Numbered from the stretch's first letter, positions 28,667 through 37,930 are shown. The stretch: 37,930 nt of DNA from Nemertoderma westbladi (GCA_032718475.1 JAUCBJ010005787.1:1-37930); one strand, 5' to 3'. The notes: generated from the letters alone by a model not told the origin. Numbers and translations: made by a program.

Positions 28667-29683
28667 TTAGTTGGGCTTTGGTAACCCGGCAACAATAGAT
28701 GATTCGATTCCACATTCATCAGATCCACGTAGAATACGGAACAGACCATGGTCTCCCCAATCTGTGTTCCATGAGTTTACTACCAACCAATAGGGAATGT
28801 GCTCGTACCAGCCCCATCCAATGATCTTCACTGCATGTCCACCCAACTCTTCTCCAGTTACATGTCGGTAGACACCGTGCTTGTATTGAACAAAATCAGC
28901 ATAGACTGTAAAGGCCGCCTCTACTGGTCCGTTGGTCATTATTTCCTGCTGAATTTGTGTCACATCAGAACCAATCTCGTAGGATTTCCCACCAAAGTGT
29001 TTATCTTCAGGGTAGCTCACCTTGTAATATGGAAGGCATTTGTTAACGCAGGCTGGTGTTTTATCTTCGCCATTGCATGGAGGTCGAGTACCATTTACAT
29101 GGTGCTCACATTGTGCTATACTATAAGGCCGACAGCCTTGATTGGAGGAATACTGACCACCAGTAACGATCCCCGTTCTAAGCCAGTAATCAAAGGCAGC
29201 CGCGGGATATCCACCTTGGCAACCGGCCCCACACTCACTACAGCACGAGAGAAGATCCTCCGCAGACATATGAACATTTTTCGTTCCGTTGCTGTGGATA
29301 CAGATGCGGTCCGACATGGTCTCTACGGCTCCAAAGGCCCAACAGGAGCCACACGAACCCTGGTCCCTCACTTCCCGCAGTGTTGGGCAGTTCGGCCAGT
29401 TCTGGCGGGAATCAAATTCCTTAGGTAACGCCCCGTCACCAGTTACAGCAACACTCAATGTTGGTAGGATTTTAGGACCGTTCAAAATGGTTCCCATAAG
29501 CCTTTTAACATCTTTCAAACTCCAGCCTCTGTGCTCGAAGTTCTTACCAGCGGTCCATGTCGTGTTTAGTTCATTTATGTAATTTATAATATTGTCGGTG
29601 AGAGGCTGATGGAGCTCATACGGTATAACTCCTCCATTCACAGATGTAATGAAAAGAAATAACGCAATGCTAATTACCTTCAT
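28667..29683 (-). CDS. Cathepsin B-like cysteine protease (peptidase family C1A)
   Basis: 338 codons from ATG to TAA, complete and uninterrupted. Residues 1-17 are a hydrophobic signal peptide. Then comes a propeptide with a cathepsin B-type inhibitor segment ([22 protein letters not shown]) and a mature enzyme starting near LPKEFDSR (~86). Catalytic residues: Cys114 in [11 protein letters not shown], His283 in [11 protein letters not shown], Asn303 in NSWNTDWG. The occluding loop, unique to cathepsin B and needed for its dipeptidyl-carboxypeptidase activity, is present with His194-His195 in [12 protein letters not shown]. The [12 protein letters not shown] cysteine cluster is typical. Three N-glycosylation sequons (NTTW, NGTK, NGTR) fit secretory transport to lysosomes or the gut lumen. 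It has no introns, which is unusual for the family in most animals and suggests a retrocopy or lineage-specific intron loss. Promoter and poly(A) signals are visible, so it is likely expressed. Confidence 0.97.
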   Translation of the reverse strand: MKVISIALFLFITSVNGGVIPYELHQPLTDNIINYINELNTTWTAGKNFEHRGWSLKDVKRLMGTILNGPKILPTLSVAVTGDGALPKEFDSRQNWPNCPTLREVRDQGSCGSCWAFGAVETMSDRICIHSNGTKNVHMSAEDLLSCCSECGAGCQGGYPAAAFDYWLRTGIVTGGQYSSNQGCRPYSIAQCEHHVNGTRPPCNGEDKTPACVNKCLPYYKVSYPEDKHFGGKSYEIGSDVTQIQQEIMTNGPVEAAFTVYADFVQYKHGVYRHVTGEELGGHAVKIIGWGWYEHIPYWLVVNSWNTDWGDHGLFRILRGSDECGIESSIVAGLPKPN

Positions 29684-29771
29684 TTTACGAAGTTATAACT
29701 GTATAAAATATTATTACATTGCTTAATATCTTAGATTGTATTAATAATATGCAATACATTGAATGACGTCT

Positions 29772-29783
29772 CCTATTTATATA
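29772..29783 (-). promoter_or_regulatory. TATA box of the cathepsin B gene
   Basis: CTATATAAATAG on the minus strand, about 90 bp upstream of the ATG; a start site would fall near 29745-29750. A TGACGTC CRE-like word sits just downstream at 29764-29770. Confidence 0.75.
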
Positions 29784-29789
29784 GAATGC

Positions 29790-30784
29790 AACTGTAAATA
29801 TCGATCAAGTTGTTCGATCAAGTACAAGTTTTTCTAAACATGTCATGTGATAACTGGTGGCAAGGTTAATGGAAATTAGATAAGAATTATTCGTAAACTC
29901 ACCATATCTTATGTTTACATTAGTTATTTGATGTTTTGAAGACTGACAATGAACTCTGACCAGTATACCAAGAGATTAAATTTGACTTCCGAGCATTTTG
30001 TATCCACTTTCAAAATATTGATATGACAAAATATATTGATACATAACTTTCAATCCCCGCTAACATGACCTGTTCATAGAAAATAAATAATAATTATATT
30101 GCGATACAACTGTTATGGGTAACCAATTAATTACAACACCGATCGTGGAAAAGTGAATTGAGAAGTAACTGAAAGCACCAAACCGCAGGCAGAGAATGTA
30201 TGAAGGCATACTTGTATCACTGTATTGAAGTTTGAAGCCTGGTGGAATAGAACCCATTATACATCCCAAGATATTCATATTCTGTAGGTAAATTTATCCA
30301 TCAGGGTTTGTTCATCATGTTCATGTTCATGGTTAATTATTGTCAAATTTCAACCCTCATTCTCCTGGCCTCATATAAAATCATGTTGGGTCAAGATGGA
30401 ACCCGTTGTGCGTGAGCAGTCAGAAGCAGGAAATGTGGTGGGGTTGCAGTGTGATGTGGGGAAATGGGGAGTGTTTAACATACATTCTCAGGCGTTGTTC
30501 GATATTCGATGATCCAATCTTGACGCGGACTCATATGTTACTCGCTCTAACATGTCCGTATTGGAGGCTGCTGACAATAAGAAGAAGTGACTGTACTCTG
30601 TTTGAGTCACAGCAAGTCGAGGAGAGGTCTCGCCTTTCGTGGTTTTCTGTGATGGAATGATGGCCCCACAGGCGGACAGACTTCTACAACTACTACTACT
30701 ACTACTACTACGATCAGCATGCTGCATTGCAGCTGCATTATTTATATATTACATATATATTCAGAATGATGTGCCAGCTTGTTA
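29790..30784. other. Intergenic spacer with a short (CTA)n microsatellite
   Basis: 30687-30711 is about eight CTA/ACT triplets. ORFs of 72-84 codons in this interval have no recognisable content. 30390-30660 is less AT-rich than its surroundings, but I can assign nothing there. Confidence 0.5.
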
Positions 30785-31012
30785 GGGTTCCACCTTGGTG
30801 TAGTGGTTGCATTGAATTCACATCTCCTGTAGGTCGTGGGTTCGATCCTCACATGGGCCAGGGCAGTTTTCGTTTCGGCACGAATGCTTGCATCCTTAAG
30901 TGGTAGCTAAATGAGTACTAGAGTTTCCTCTGGGGAGTAAAGTTCTGGGGGGACCGCACTGGAAATAAGTCGTCAGACTTTGTGCGTAATCCCTGGCCTA
31001 GTGGCCGAAGAA
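30785..31012 (+). mobile_element. tRNA-derived SINE
   Basis: The head looks like a tRNA: box A TTGGTGTAGTGG (30795-30806), box B GGTTCGATCC (30839-30848), the correct ~33-nt spacing, and CAC...GTGGG-type T-stem remnants. The body continues with GCTAAATGAGTACTAG and CTGGGGAGTAAAG and ends near GGCCGAAGAAAC. No anticodon arm folds well, so it is not a working tRNA. It abuts a minus-strand LINE 3' end at 31016. Confidence 0.7.
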
Positions 31013-31015
31013 ACT

Positions 31016-31215
31016 TTACTTGTCAACAACATTGCGCCACCACAATTCCCTATCACCCATGACATTTGCTAGATCATCCACATTTTCAAGGTCAGTGCCT
31101 TTTAAGATGCATCTTAAGAAAGTCATGGGCTGCCCACCATGCTTATTCGCTCCATGAGGTTGGCAAAGCACAAGAAAAGATGTCCTACAAAGCGGAGGCG
31201 GTTCCATTCAAGTGT
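31016..31215 (-). pseudogene. 3' end of an RTE-like LINE ORF
   Basis: On the minus strand, EWNRLRFVGHL is followed, after a frame change, by GQPMTFLRCILKGTDLENVD and MGDRELWWRNV, then a TAA at 31018. This matches the usual C-terminus of RTE/CR1-type RT proteins (RLRWxGHxxR ... GRPxxxxxxxLKxDT ... DRxxWR). Only about 65 codons survive and frames are broken: a dead, 5'-truncated copy. Confidence 0.65.
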
Positions 31216-31525
31216 CAAGCTAGGGGAGACAAATGGAACACTCCAATGTTGTACAGAGTCGGATTGGAGATGTGTTCATTCTACTTGGCCCAATGAACCT
31301 GGCGCAGCATTCTTGTAAAAGTGTCATCCAGAGATTTGGTATTCTCTGCAGTTACAGCCCAGCATGGACTCCCACATAATAGTACTGGTACTACTATATT
31401 GCCATAAATAATCGAACCTTAAGGTTCCGTTTTATTCTATGGGACTTCCAGCCAGGTGTGGATGGTTCATACAGTTATATAAAGAGTTCGATGTTTCTGT
31501 AGACTATAATACTATAAGACTATAA

Positions 31526-31760
31526 GGCGGGATAGCTCAGTTGGTTGAGCACCGGGTCTGCAATCTAATGGTTGTAGGTTCAGCCCCGCCAGGGTCCACT
31601 CAGTCTTTCATCCACTACGGTCGATAAAATGAGTACCAGTTAAATAACTGGCAGCAAATCTTGGGATAAGAGTAGCGCCCACCCCTACTCTCGGGTAGCA
31701 GCTATCGAAAGAGGAGCCTTCGAGTCGCCTCCGGCTTCGGCCGACTGTTTGCTTGCTTGT
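31526..31760 (+). mobile_element. tRNA-derived SINE with conserved central domain
   Basis: The tRNA-like head 31526-31591 has acceptor GGCGGG pairing with CCCGCC, box A TAGCTCAGTTGG (31533-31544), a TCTGCAAT anticodon region resembling tRNA-Cys, and box B GGTTCAGCC (31577-31585). The body has GGTCGATAAAATGAGTACC, similar to a segment I know from cephalopod SINEs, and ends in a CTTGCTTG tail. Flanks TGTAGACTATAATA (31497) and TGTAGATTATAATA (31758) could be a diverged target-site duplication. Confidence 0.75.
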
Positions 31761-31812
31761 AGATTATAATATGAATATTGAACATCTGTAGACTATAATA
31801 TGAATATTGAAC
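31758..31812. repeat. 29-bp duplication 3' of the SINE
   Basis: TGTAGATTATAATATGAATA...GAACATC, repeated once with a single early substitution. Confidence 0.8.
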
Positions 31813-32245
31813 GTGGATAATAGTAAAGTAGTAAACATAATTGAATATTAAACTGATGGTGGATAATAAATGTACTAATTGATTCTTAATGGTTGCTAAC
31901 TGACCAGTACAAATTAGTTCCCTACATCATATCTAAATGCTCACACAACTGCTTAATAATGACTACCACCATCCTTTCCAATGCTGAGGTTCTGATTGGC
32001 CTAGCATTTGTGTCAGCTGATTAATTTCCAGCTACCAAACCTGGCCTTCTCTGTAGTTACATGGATACACATATTGTTCACATTATTACCTACAATATAC
32101 TGCACCTAAGTTACTTGTGTAATATATTTAGTGCCAACTAAATCTATCATTGTTGTTTTGGGTTGCCCATCTGGGTTGGCTTCCCTTCCATTGGCCACTT
32201 TGTTTATTGCTTAACACTCTCCAGTAGCTTTGGTCGCTACGGTAA
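31813..32245. other. Spacer, nothing assigned
   Basis: Unique sequence; 32150-32240 may still be retroelement-derived but shows no readable frame. Confidence 0.4.
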
Positions 32246-32590
32246 CAGCAAGTTATAAGTGAATATAAGCGGGTCAAGCGGGCCCACTACCAGGAGGCCT
32301 GCGAATCCCGCAGGATGCACTTCACCCCGTTGGTGTGTTCCACCGACGGTGTGTGGGGTGCGGAGGCGCCTGTATTCATCCGGCACCTTGCGGAGACCCT
32401 ATGCTCTAAGAGGGTCGGGATGAGACAGCGGGGTTTGGGAGAGGTTTTGGGTGCGGTGAGGCGGCGGCTGCAGTTTGGTCTCCTTCGGGCGACCTCTCTG
32501 TGCCTCCGGGGTGGTAGGAGGCCATGGCGGGGCCTCGGGTTTGGGGATGGGGCGGGGATTCGGGGTGTTGACCCAGATATGTATTGAATA
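32246..32590 (+). pseudogene. 5'-truncated C-terminus of a non-LTR retrotransposon protein
   Basis: The frame is open from a stop at 32243 to TGA at 32585-32590. It codes about 113 residues containing YKRVKRAHYQEACESRRMHF, then TPLVCSTDGVWGAEA, FIRHLAETL, LRATSLCLRGGRR and GAG near the end. This pattern (a K/R-Y-EAC helix, FTPLV.STDG.WG, LA..L, LLRAT) is the common C-terminal tail of YLDDG-class non-LTR retrotransposon proteins with a restriction-like endonuclease. It is GC-rich in AT-rich surroundings. 5' truncation is the expected product of target-primed reverse transcription. It may belong to the same family as the RT fossil at 14122-14911. Confidence 0.7.
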
Positions 32591-32598
32591 CATATCTG
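32574..32598. repeat. Perfect 12-bp palindrome over the stop codon of the LINE fragment
   Basis: CAGATATGTATT, one G, AATACATATCTG. It begins in the last codons of the retroelement ORF and extends into the 3' UTR. Confidence 0.9.
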
Positions 32599-32599
32599 T

Positions 32600-33910
32600 T
32601 TCTTTATTGTAAATATTTATTGTTAACCTGTGCTTCTATCTCAATTACTCTACTTAATTAATTTGTGATCATTTGTGCTTCGCCTGATTTTATAATTTAG
32701 TAATGGAATAATAAATTGATTTACTACTGGACAATGTTATAAGTGAAAGGAGAGTTAGGCGAGTTGAACTCTTTTACAATCGCTATTATTAATGTTAGAT
32801 TTCATGGTGATTTTTGTTGTTATTTTAAAACAAAAATCAATAACTCTAAATAAGTAAAGGTCTGTACACCCGAACAAAAGGAAGACTTATTTTTGTTTTT
32901 ACTTCACTCTTACTTTTATTAACTTTCACTAAAATGTTTTCATTTTATGGTTTTTCGAGTTTACAATGAAATTAAGTATCCATTGTGTTTAGAATTCGTC
33001 TCGACCAATCACGAGTTTCCTGTTTAGTTTAATGTGGTCTTATATTTAAAGTATTTATAGAATTTATGTAGTATGGTATCATAAACAAAATAAAAGAGAG
33101 TATATGAGTTGTGTTGAATTGTAGCTGTACACAGATTATAACGGGCTGTACCCTGTAAAGTCCATAATAATTGTAGATTACGCTACCAGACAAGGTGAAA
33201 TGTGCCAATGTATTACATTACGTTGGCATACTGTTGGTTTATTAAAAATAAATTATTTACTCTAATAAATTATTGATTATTATGCCTTCTCTGTTTCCCC
33301 TTATCTCTATTATATTACTTGTTCGCCAAGTAACAAATGTTTATCATATCGGCCTACAAATAGAGTTACAAGAGGCTTTTCACTGTTTAATTACTTTTCG
33401 GTGAATAAATTGCTCGCATTGGAATACATTATGGAGATGGGTGTTTCGGTGTTTACGATTTCCATTTAATGAGTAGTGGTAGGAAGCAACTCACCGAATC
33501 TATTGGAGGATAAGATAAAATCTAATGGCAATTGAATTACATGCTAATAAGTGCCCGGGTGTGTCCACAAATATTGTCTGCAATCCACTGCGCCACTCCA
33601 GGATTCACTACACAACCTGTGCGAAACTACTATAACATTACTCCATTAAATTAATTAACAAAATTTTGTTTGTAAAATGTAGGAAACAATTTTGACATAA
33701 ATACGAAAATCACTAGTGAGACTCGAACCAACAACCAATAGGACCAAAATCTGTATGCTATTCCTTGCTACTATTGATACAGAATGGTCATCAATGGCCA
33801 TAGATATTATAATGAATAAAAAAAATATGATATAATAATGAATAATAAAAAATCATTAATAATGAAATATTTTATGTTCCTTTGACAACATTATTTATTA
33901 TTAACCGTTA
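32600..33910. other. AT-rich spacer, no gene seen
   Basis: No long ORF. A minus-strand TTGGTTCGAGTCTC word (about 33724-33737) and a TGGCGCAGTGG word near 33590 look like isolated tRNA box B and box A pieces but do not form one promoter. Confidence 0.45.
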
Positions 33911-33917
33911 CAGGACT

Positions 33918-33960
33918 GGGGGGGGGGGAGGTTGAATCCATCCCCCCCCCCCCCCCCCCC
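33918..33960. repeat. G11 tract facing a C19 tract
   Basis: G11 at 33918-33928 and C19 at 33942-33960, separated by 13 bases: a potential G:C hairpin or, on either strand, a quadruplex/i-motif-prone tract. Confidence 0.9.
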
Positions 33961-34139
33961 TTAAGTTTATCTAGTGATCTGCGCAGAAGCACTGATCGTA
34001 GTGAGCTGAAATTTCCTGAGTTTTCCTAAAATTTATCTCTGAATCTCATGAAAAAAAACGAGAACTTCATAGCTCTAATAGTTGTCGAGTTATAGGGGGT
34101 GTAAAAAACACATGACAGCACTATTCAAGCTAAAATTGG

Positions 34140-34800
34140 CAACTTTTGAAAGGATTGATGTTGTCAGCCAGTTTCTCGTTTATAAAGGTTTTTTGGTATA
34201 CCGAATCGAACAATGGTGTCCATTTTACGTCAAAACTTACCTGAATACATTTTTTGGGGGTCCCACAAAAGTGGGTGCAACACGAAAATTTCAAATTTTC
34301 ACTTTCAATAGTACACATTTCCAAAGGTCAATTTTCTGTGTACAAAGGTTTTCGAGGTAGCTGAATCGATTTAGACCGATAGATAGATGTCACAGACAAG
34401 TGGGATGGTATTTTTCGGGGAGTCCTACAAAAGTGGGTGCGGCACGAAAATTTCAAATTTTCACTTTCAATCGTACTCATTTCCAACGGTCAAATTTGTG
34501 TGTACAAAGGTTTTCGAGGTCGCTGAATCGATTTAGACCAACAGATTGGTGATGCAGACAAGTGGGATGTATTTTTCGGGGGGTCCTAGAAGTGGGTGCG
34601 GCATGAAAATTTCAAATTTTCACTTTCAATCGTACTCATTTCCAAGGTACTCATTTATTGTGTGTACAGTACAAAAGTTTTCGAGGTCGCTGAATATATT
34701 TAGACCGATAGATAGGACGGTATTTTTCCGGGGGGGGGGGGGGGGGTCCTACAAAAGTAGGTGCAGCACGAAAGTGGGTACAACATGATAATTTCAAATT
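34140..34800. repeat. Diverged ~160-bp tandem repeat, about 4 copies
   Basis: Anchor palindrome GAAAATTTCAAATTTTC at 34284, 34446 and 34605, with a degraded one near 34784 (spacing 162, 159, 179). Other shared words are ACAAAAGTGGGTGC, TGTACAAAGGTTTTCGAGGT and GAATCGATTTAGACC. A more diverged unit precedes from ~34140. The last unit contains a long G tract at 34730-34747. Confidence 0.85.
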
Positions 34801-35026
34801 TGGGTGCTTCTAAAAAATGGCATAAATCAACATTATGAGACGATATGGACCATCAGGTAGGATTCAGTGGGGTCGAAAACCCTAAGAGGCCTCTCAAGAA
34901 AGTCATGGGCTATCCACTCTCCCAGCATTGGGGTCCGAACGCTTAACGTAATTAATTAATCACTTTCATAGTGATGTTTAGGAATATTGATGAAATTCAT
35001 ATACCTTTTTATTTATTCACTCCTGG

Positions 35027-35207
35027 GTAACAGAGTGGAGTCTTGCCCCGATCTCCTTCAGGAACTCGGATGTTTCTGGAAAGGATGTTTCCCAAAGTCT
35101 CATAGGCTACCGGGTGGAAGAGGTAGCCCTGGTCCGAGTTCCTGGTACTTGCGGATCTTTAGAGTTTCCGCTTCCTCTGCAGTGCGGCCTCTGGCGGATA
35201 ATTAAAT
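35027..35207 (-). pseudogene. Decayed non-LTR retrotransposon C-terminal fragment
   Basis: On the minus strand three short frames follow one another: GRTAEEAETLKIRKYQEL, then GYLFHPVAYETLG, then SEFLKEIGARLHSVTQE. The order KYxEL-YLFxPVAxETLG-FLxEIGxRL matches the tail of LINE/retroelement proteins common in aquatic invertebrates. Two frameshifts show it is dead. The plus-strand 72-codon ORF here is its shadow. Confidence 0.6.
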
Positions 35208-35237
35208 AAATATTCTAATTTATGAACTACCTAACAG

Positions 35238-35569
35238 ATGGGGAGGGGGGGGCTTTCGATACAATAAAAGTCATCCCTACCAGGGGAAATCAATGACAAA
35301 AATCTGATTTAAAATTTGTTATATTGACTTTAGTTGCGACATTTTGCGTTTTGCATTTATTTGCATTTAGTTGCGATTTTTTTTTGTTATAGTATATAAA
35401 TACAATGGCATTACATCGATCTAATCTTAATTAGGGTTTTTGTCGCAACTAAAGTCAATATAACAAATTTGAAATCAGCTGTTTGGCATTGATTTCCCCT
35501 GGAGAGGGATGACTTTTATTGTATCGAAAGCCCCCCCCCCCCCCCCCCCCCCCCACCCCACCTCCCCAT
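35238..35569. mobile_element. Foldback/MITE element with ~100-bp terminal inverted repeats
   Basis: 35238-35340 and 35442-35569 are reverse complements: ATGGGGAGG, a G/C tract of variable length, CTTTCGATACAATAAAAGTC, CAGGGGAAATCAATG, AAATTTGTTATATTGAC and TTTAGTTGCGAC all match. The ~100-bp centre is A/T-rich with a further TTGCATTTAGTTGCGA echo. No ORF. It ends in G8 on one side and C24 on the other. Probably a non-autonomous DNA transposon; its family is unknown to me. Confidence 0.88.
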
Positions 35570-36429
35570 TTGTCCCTTTCCCTATTATATCCGTCAATAG
35601 GTACCAAAGTCTATATTACCACATGTCTTTAACACCACTGGCTGGCTGGTACACAAACACTATAACTTAACTGTAAAATGATCCATCCATCCAATCTCAC
35701 TTAACTTAAGCCTTTTCTCTTGCATCGAATAGATTATAGTACCGGTATCCACTACCGTTATGGGTATGGTTCGATGCCCTTCGACATAATACGCTGCAGA
35801 GATTTGGCAGTTTGGGGCGAACATAAACATGAGCGTGAGTTAATGTGTGGCAGTGCAGCTGTTGCACCCGAGCAGCCGAGCCGGAAGCTCAGAGCAGTAG
35901 TGTCAAGGGCAACAACATGTCAAGGCAAACATGGCTGGACATGGGGTGATGGCAGTGAGTTACTTTAAACAAACTTTTGCATTGGCAAACTACTCAAAAG
36001 TTCCATACATTCTCCAGTCCTAGCTCCTCGGTTAGTCCAGTTTACCTGTGGTTCTAGCGCAGTAGCGATACACCAAAAGTTCAGTTCACCAACGACACTG
36101 CGACAGACAGAAGTGGTGACCTTGATGGAGAGTTGTTTGAGTACAATTCCAACACGTTCGTGGGGCTTCGCGCAGCACGAGGCCCAGTTATTAGATACAA
36201 ATTAAAATTGAGCGACTGTATCACAAAATCAGGTTTTGAGAAATTTACCCACACCACCAATCAATCAAAGAAAGGGGGCACAGTACGTGTTTACCCCTTT
36301 TAATCTCTCCGCCCCACCACCCCCCCCCCCCCCCCCACCCTTCCCAACCACCAATACATAACCGCGACATCTACCACCCACGGAAGGGTAGCACGAACTT
36401 ATTTCAAATCGCACGTTAAATATGCCAAA
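35570..36429. other. Spacer with a GC-richer patch
   Basis: 35740-35970 is less AT-rich than its surroundings and carries an 82-codon plus-strand ORF with no recognisable content. A C tract of ~18 lies at 36319-36336. I see no assignable gene. Confidence 0.4.
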
Positions 36430-36735
36430 GCCAGGTGGTTTATAGGAATATAATAAACGCAGTACTCGTTTTCAATTATAAGCCTCTTTGCGTTCGTCCT
36501 GTTTTGTATTTAAATATATTTCTTAAACGCAGGGCTAGGACGATCTTTATAATAATAATAACTAGGGATGCGATCAATATGTGAAGCCAGGTGGTTTATA
36601 TAATAATTTAGACAACGCAGTACTCGTCTTCATTATATGCCTCGTTGCGCTCGTCGCTTGTCCTGTTTTATCATAAAATATTTTTCCTAAACGCAGACTG
36701 ACAATCTTTATACAGTTATAACTATGCGAAGTGTT
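36430..36735. repeat. 156-bp diverged tandem duplication
   Basis: Copies start GCCAGGTGGTTTATA at 36430 and 36586. They share ACGCAGTACTCGT, GCCTC.TTGCG.TCGTC, TCCTGTTTT, CTAAACGCAG and ATCTTTATA in order. Confidence 0.85.
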
Positions 36736-37930
36736 CGAAACTGTGCGAGTAACTGTTGATACATCTATGTGGAGATGTGTGATATGTGGAGATGTGTGAT
36801 ACAACGCCAACGCATCTTATGCCGATGTAGTAATATGGGTATTGAAATAATATTAAATCAATGTACACTCTTAAAGCTGCAGCGAAAAAATGTAGCTAAT
36901 TTTCCTAGGTTACATATAAAATAATAATATTATTTTTAAGAACATTAATTTTACTACTTTGCAAAAATTCAATTAAAAAAATAACCAGACATATACATTG
37001 TGGAATAAACTATTTCAGATAAGCCTACACAACAGCCATGCCATGGATTGTATTTATGTTATTATATCTGTCATTTACCTGAGATAGCAATACAACACTT
37101 ATAGTAGAGTCAATGTTGGGATGTTGGATTTAAAGAATGCTGTCTGGGCTGGAATAGCAATACTGGTTGCCTATTACAGTTCCTCTCTGGTTAGTCTACA
37201 GCCACAACTCCCAGCTAGCTCCACACCAGCAGAGACTTGACCAATAATCATTCCCAGCAACTGGCTGCCTTAACACACATCCTTCCATCTATGTACCAGC
37301 ATGTTGGCCAATAAATGAGCAGTATCAATTTTTTACGCCGTTTTAATTACTTTAGATCAATTAAAGACACAATTATTAAAGCAAATCAGTTGAACTAATT
37401 AAAAACTATAATAGAATGGCGTATGTGGATTACATCTGTATAATTTTTAAGTATAATTATTTAAATCTTATACTGTAAAACAATTAATTTCCTTTAAAAG
37501 GCAGGTTGAAAATGGTGTTTTTACCGTAATCAACTTAATTTACTAATTAACTGCTATTATCTTAGCTTCTCGAAGGCCACACGGAAATTCTACTTGGAAA
37601 ATTTCTAAACTTTTGCCAAACAACATGTGTACCAAGTTTGGATAGATTTCATCAAAGATTGGCCGAGTTATTAACGTTTAAAATAGAACGCGACAGAACG
37701 ACTGAACGACAGGTTGATTAATGGTACCACTACGCTAAGGCTCACTCACTTCGTGGCTCGCCCCACAAGTTGAAGTGTATTGGGGTAGTGAAGTTAGTGC
37801 ATAGTGGGTATTGGGACATGGAATAAAGGTCAGCTGGTACAACCTGACAATCTTCTTGAGATTCACTTCTACTTCCACCAGTCCTTAAGCTGTTAAGTCT
37901 CTAAGTCTGCATAATATCAAAATTTCCATG
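36736..37930. other. AT-rich terminal spacer, nothing assigned
   Basis: No gene or clear repeat. 37610-37760 has the look of dispersed repetitive DNA (ACCAAGTTTGGATAGATTTC, then a GC-richer block), but I cannot show a second copy here. Confidence 0.4.

Noticed and set aside
30488-30727. 79-codon serine-rich minus-strand ORF
   Set aside because: The serine run is the translation of a (CTA)n microsatellite; the rest shows no domain.
33590-33770. tRNA-like box A and box B words on the minus strand
   Set aside because: Box B lies upstream of box A in the reading direction, and neither folds into a cloverleaf; at most old SINE debris.
31115-34925. Shared AAGAAAGTCATGGGCT word at about 31119 and 34898
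   Set aside because: Only ~21 bp are shared with no similarity around them; too short to define a repeat family here.
35060-35145. Nested hairpin (CAGGAACTCGGA/TCCGAGTTCCTG with inner GGCTACC/GGTAGCC) as a structured RNA
   Set aside because: The stretch is explained as a decayed retroelement coding fragment on the minus strand; without homologues the pairing may be chance.
35720-35968. 82-codon plus-strand ORF in a GC-richer patch
   Set aside because: No recognisable motif, no clear splice or promoter signals; mentioned only as a composition anomaly.

Overview
This is eukaryotic, almost certainly invertebrate metazoan, DNA. It carries a BEL/Pao LTR retroelement (a group known from animals), a TATA-driven cathepsin B gene, a nuclear tRNA-Lys with a Pol III terminator, tRNA-derived SINEs, non-LTR retrotransposon fossils and very large minisatellites in AT-rich DNA. 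The second SINE has a GATAAAATGAGTACC-type segment that reminds me of cephalopod SINEs. I therefore lean weakly to a mollusc or other lophotrochozoan, but the sequence does not settle it.

Layout. 1-11966 (minus): a BEL/Pao element entering from the left edge, with integrase/pol C-terminus (452-2605), gag-pol (2442-7730), an upstream ORF (7670-8785), a long leader and a probable 5' LTR promoter near 11650. The coding region sits in three frames. The 3' LTR lies outside the window. 12400-15600: decayed LINE reverse transcriptase fragments and short duplications. 16123-16195: tRNA-Lys(CTT). 16440-19040: about 92 copies of a 28-bp minisatellite bounded by inverted repeats. 20559-20980: 24 near-identical copies of a 17-bp repeat. 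21726-22767: a 15/16-bp array. 23960-26344: an exon-like stretch whose 5' splice-site end has become a 49-bp array with about 35 GGTAAG donors. 26970-27241: a TIR element containing a degenerate type I hammerhead ribozyme. 27377-28024: a 32-bp array with 7-mer higher-order structure. 28667-29683 (minus): intact, intronless cathepsin B. 30785-37930: SINEs, LINE fossils, a diverged ~160-bp satellite, poly(G)/poly(C) tracts, a long foldback element and AT-rich DNA with no calls.

Only cathepsin B and tRNA-Lys look like functional host genes. The rest is mobile DNA and its debris, with tandem arrays. The most interesting signals are: (1) a 25-bp palindromic DNA motif found five times in the retroelement, read in all three codon phases, with a compensatory stem change; (2) a strong sense-strand excess of GGTAAG (U1/5' splice-site) hexamers in the same element; (3) the hammerhead fold inside the TIR element; (4) the array of duplicated splice donors; (5) inverted repeats delimiting the 28-bp array.
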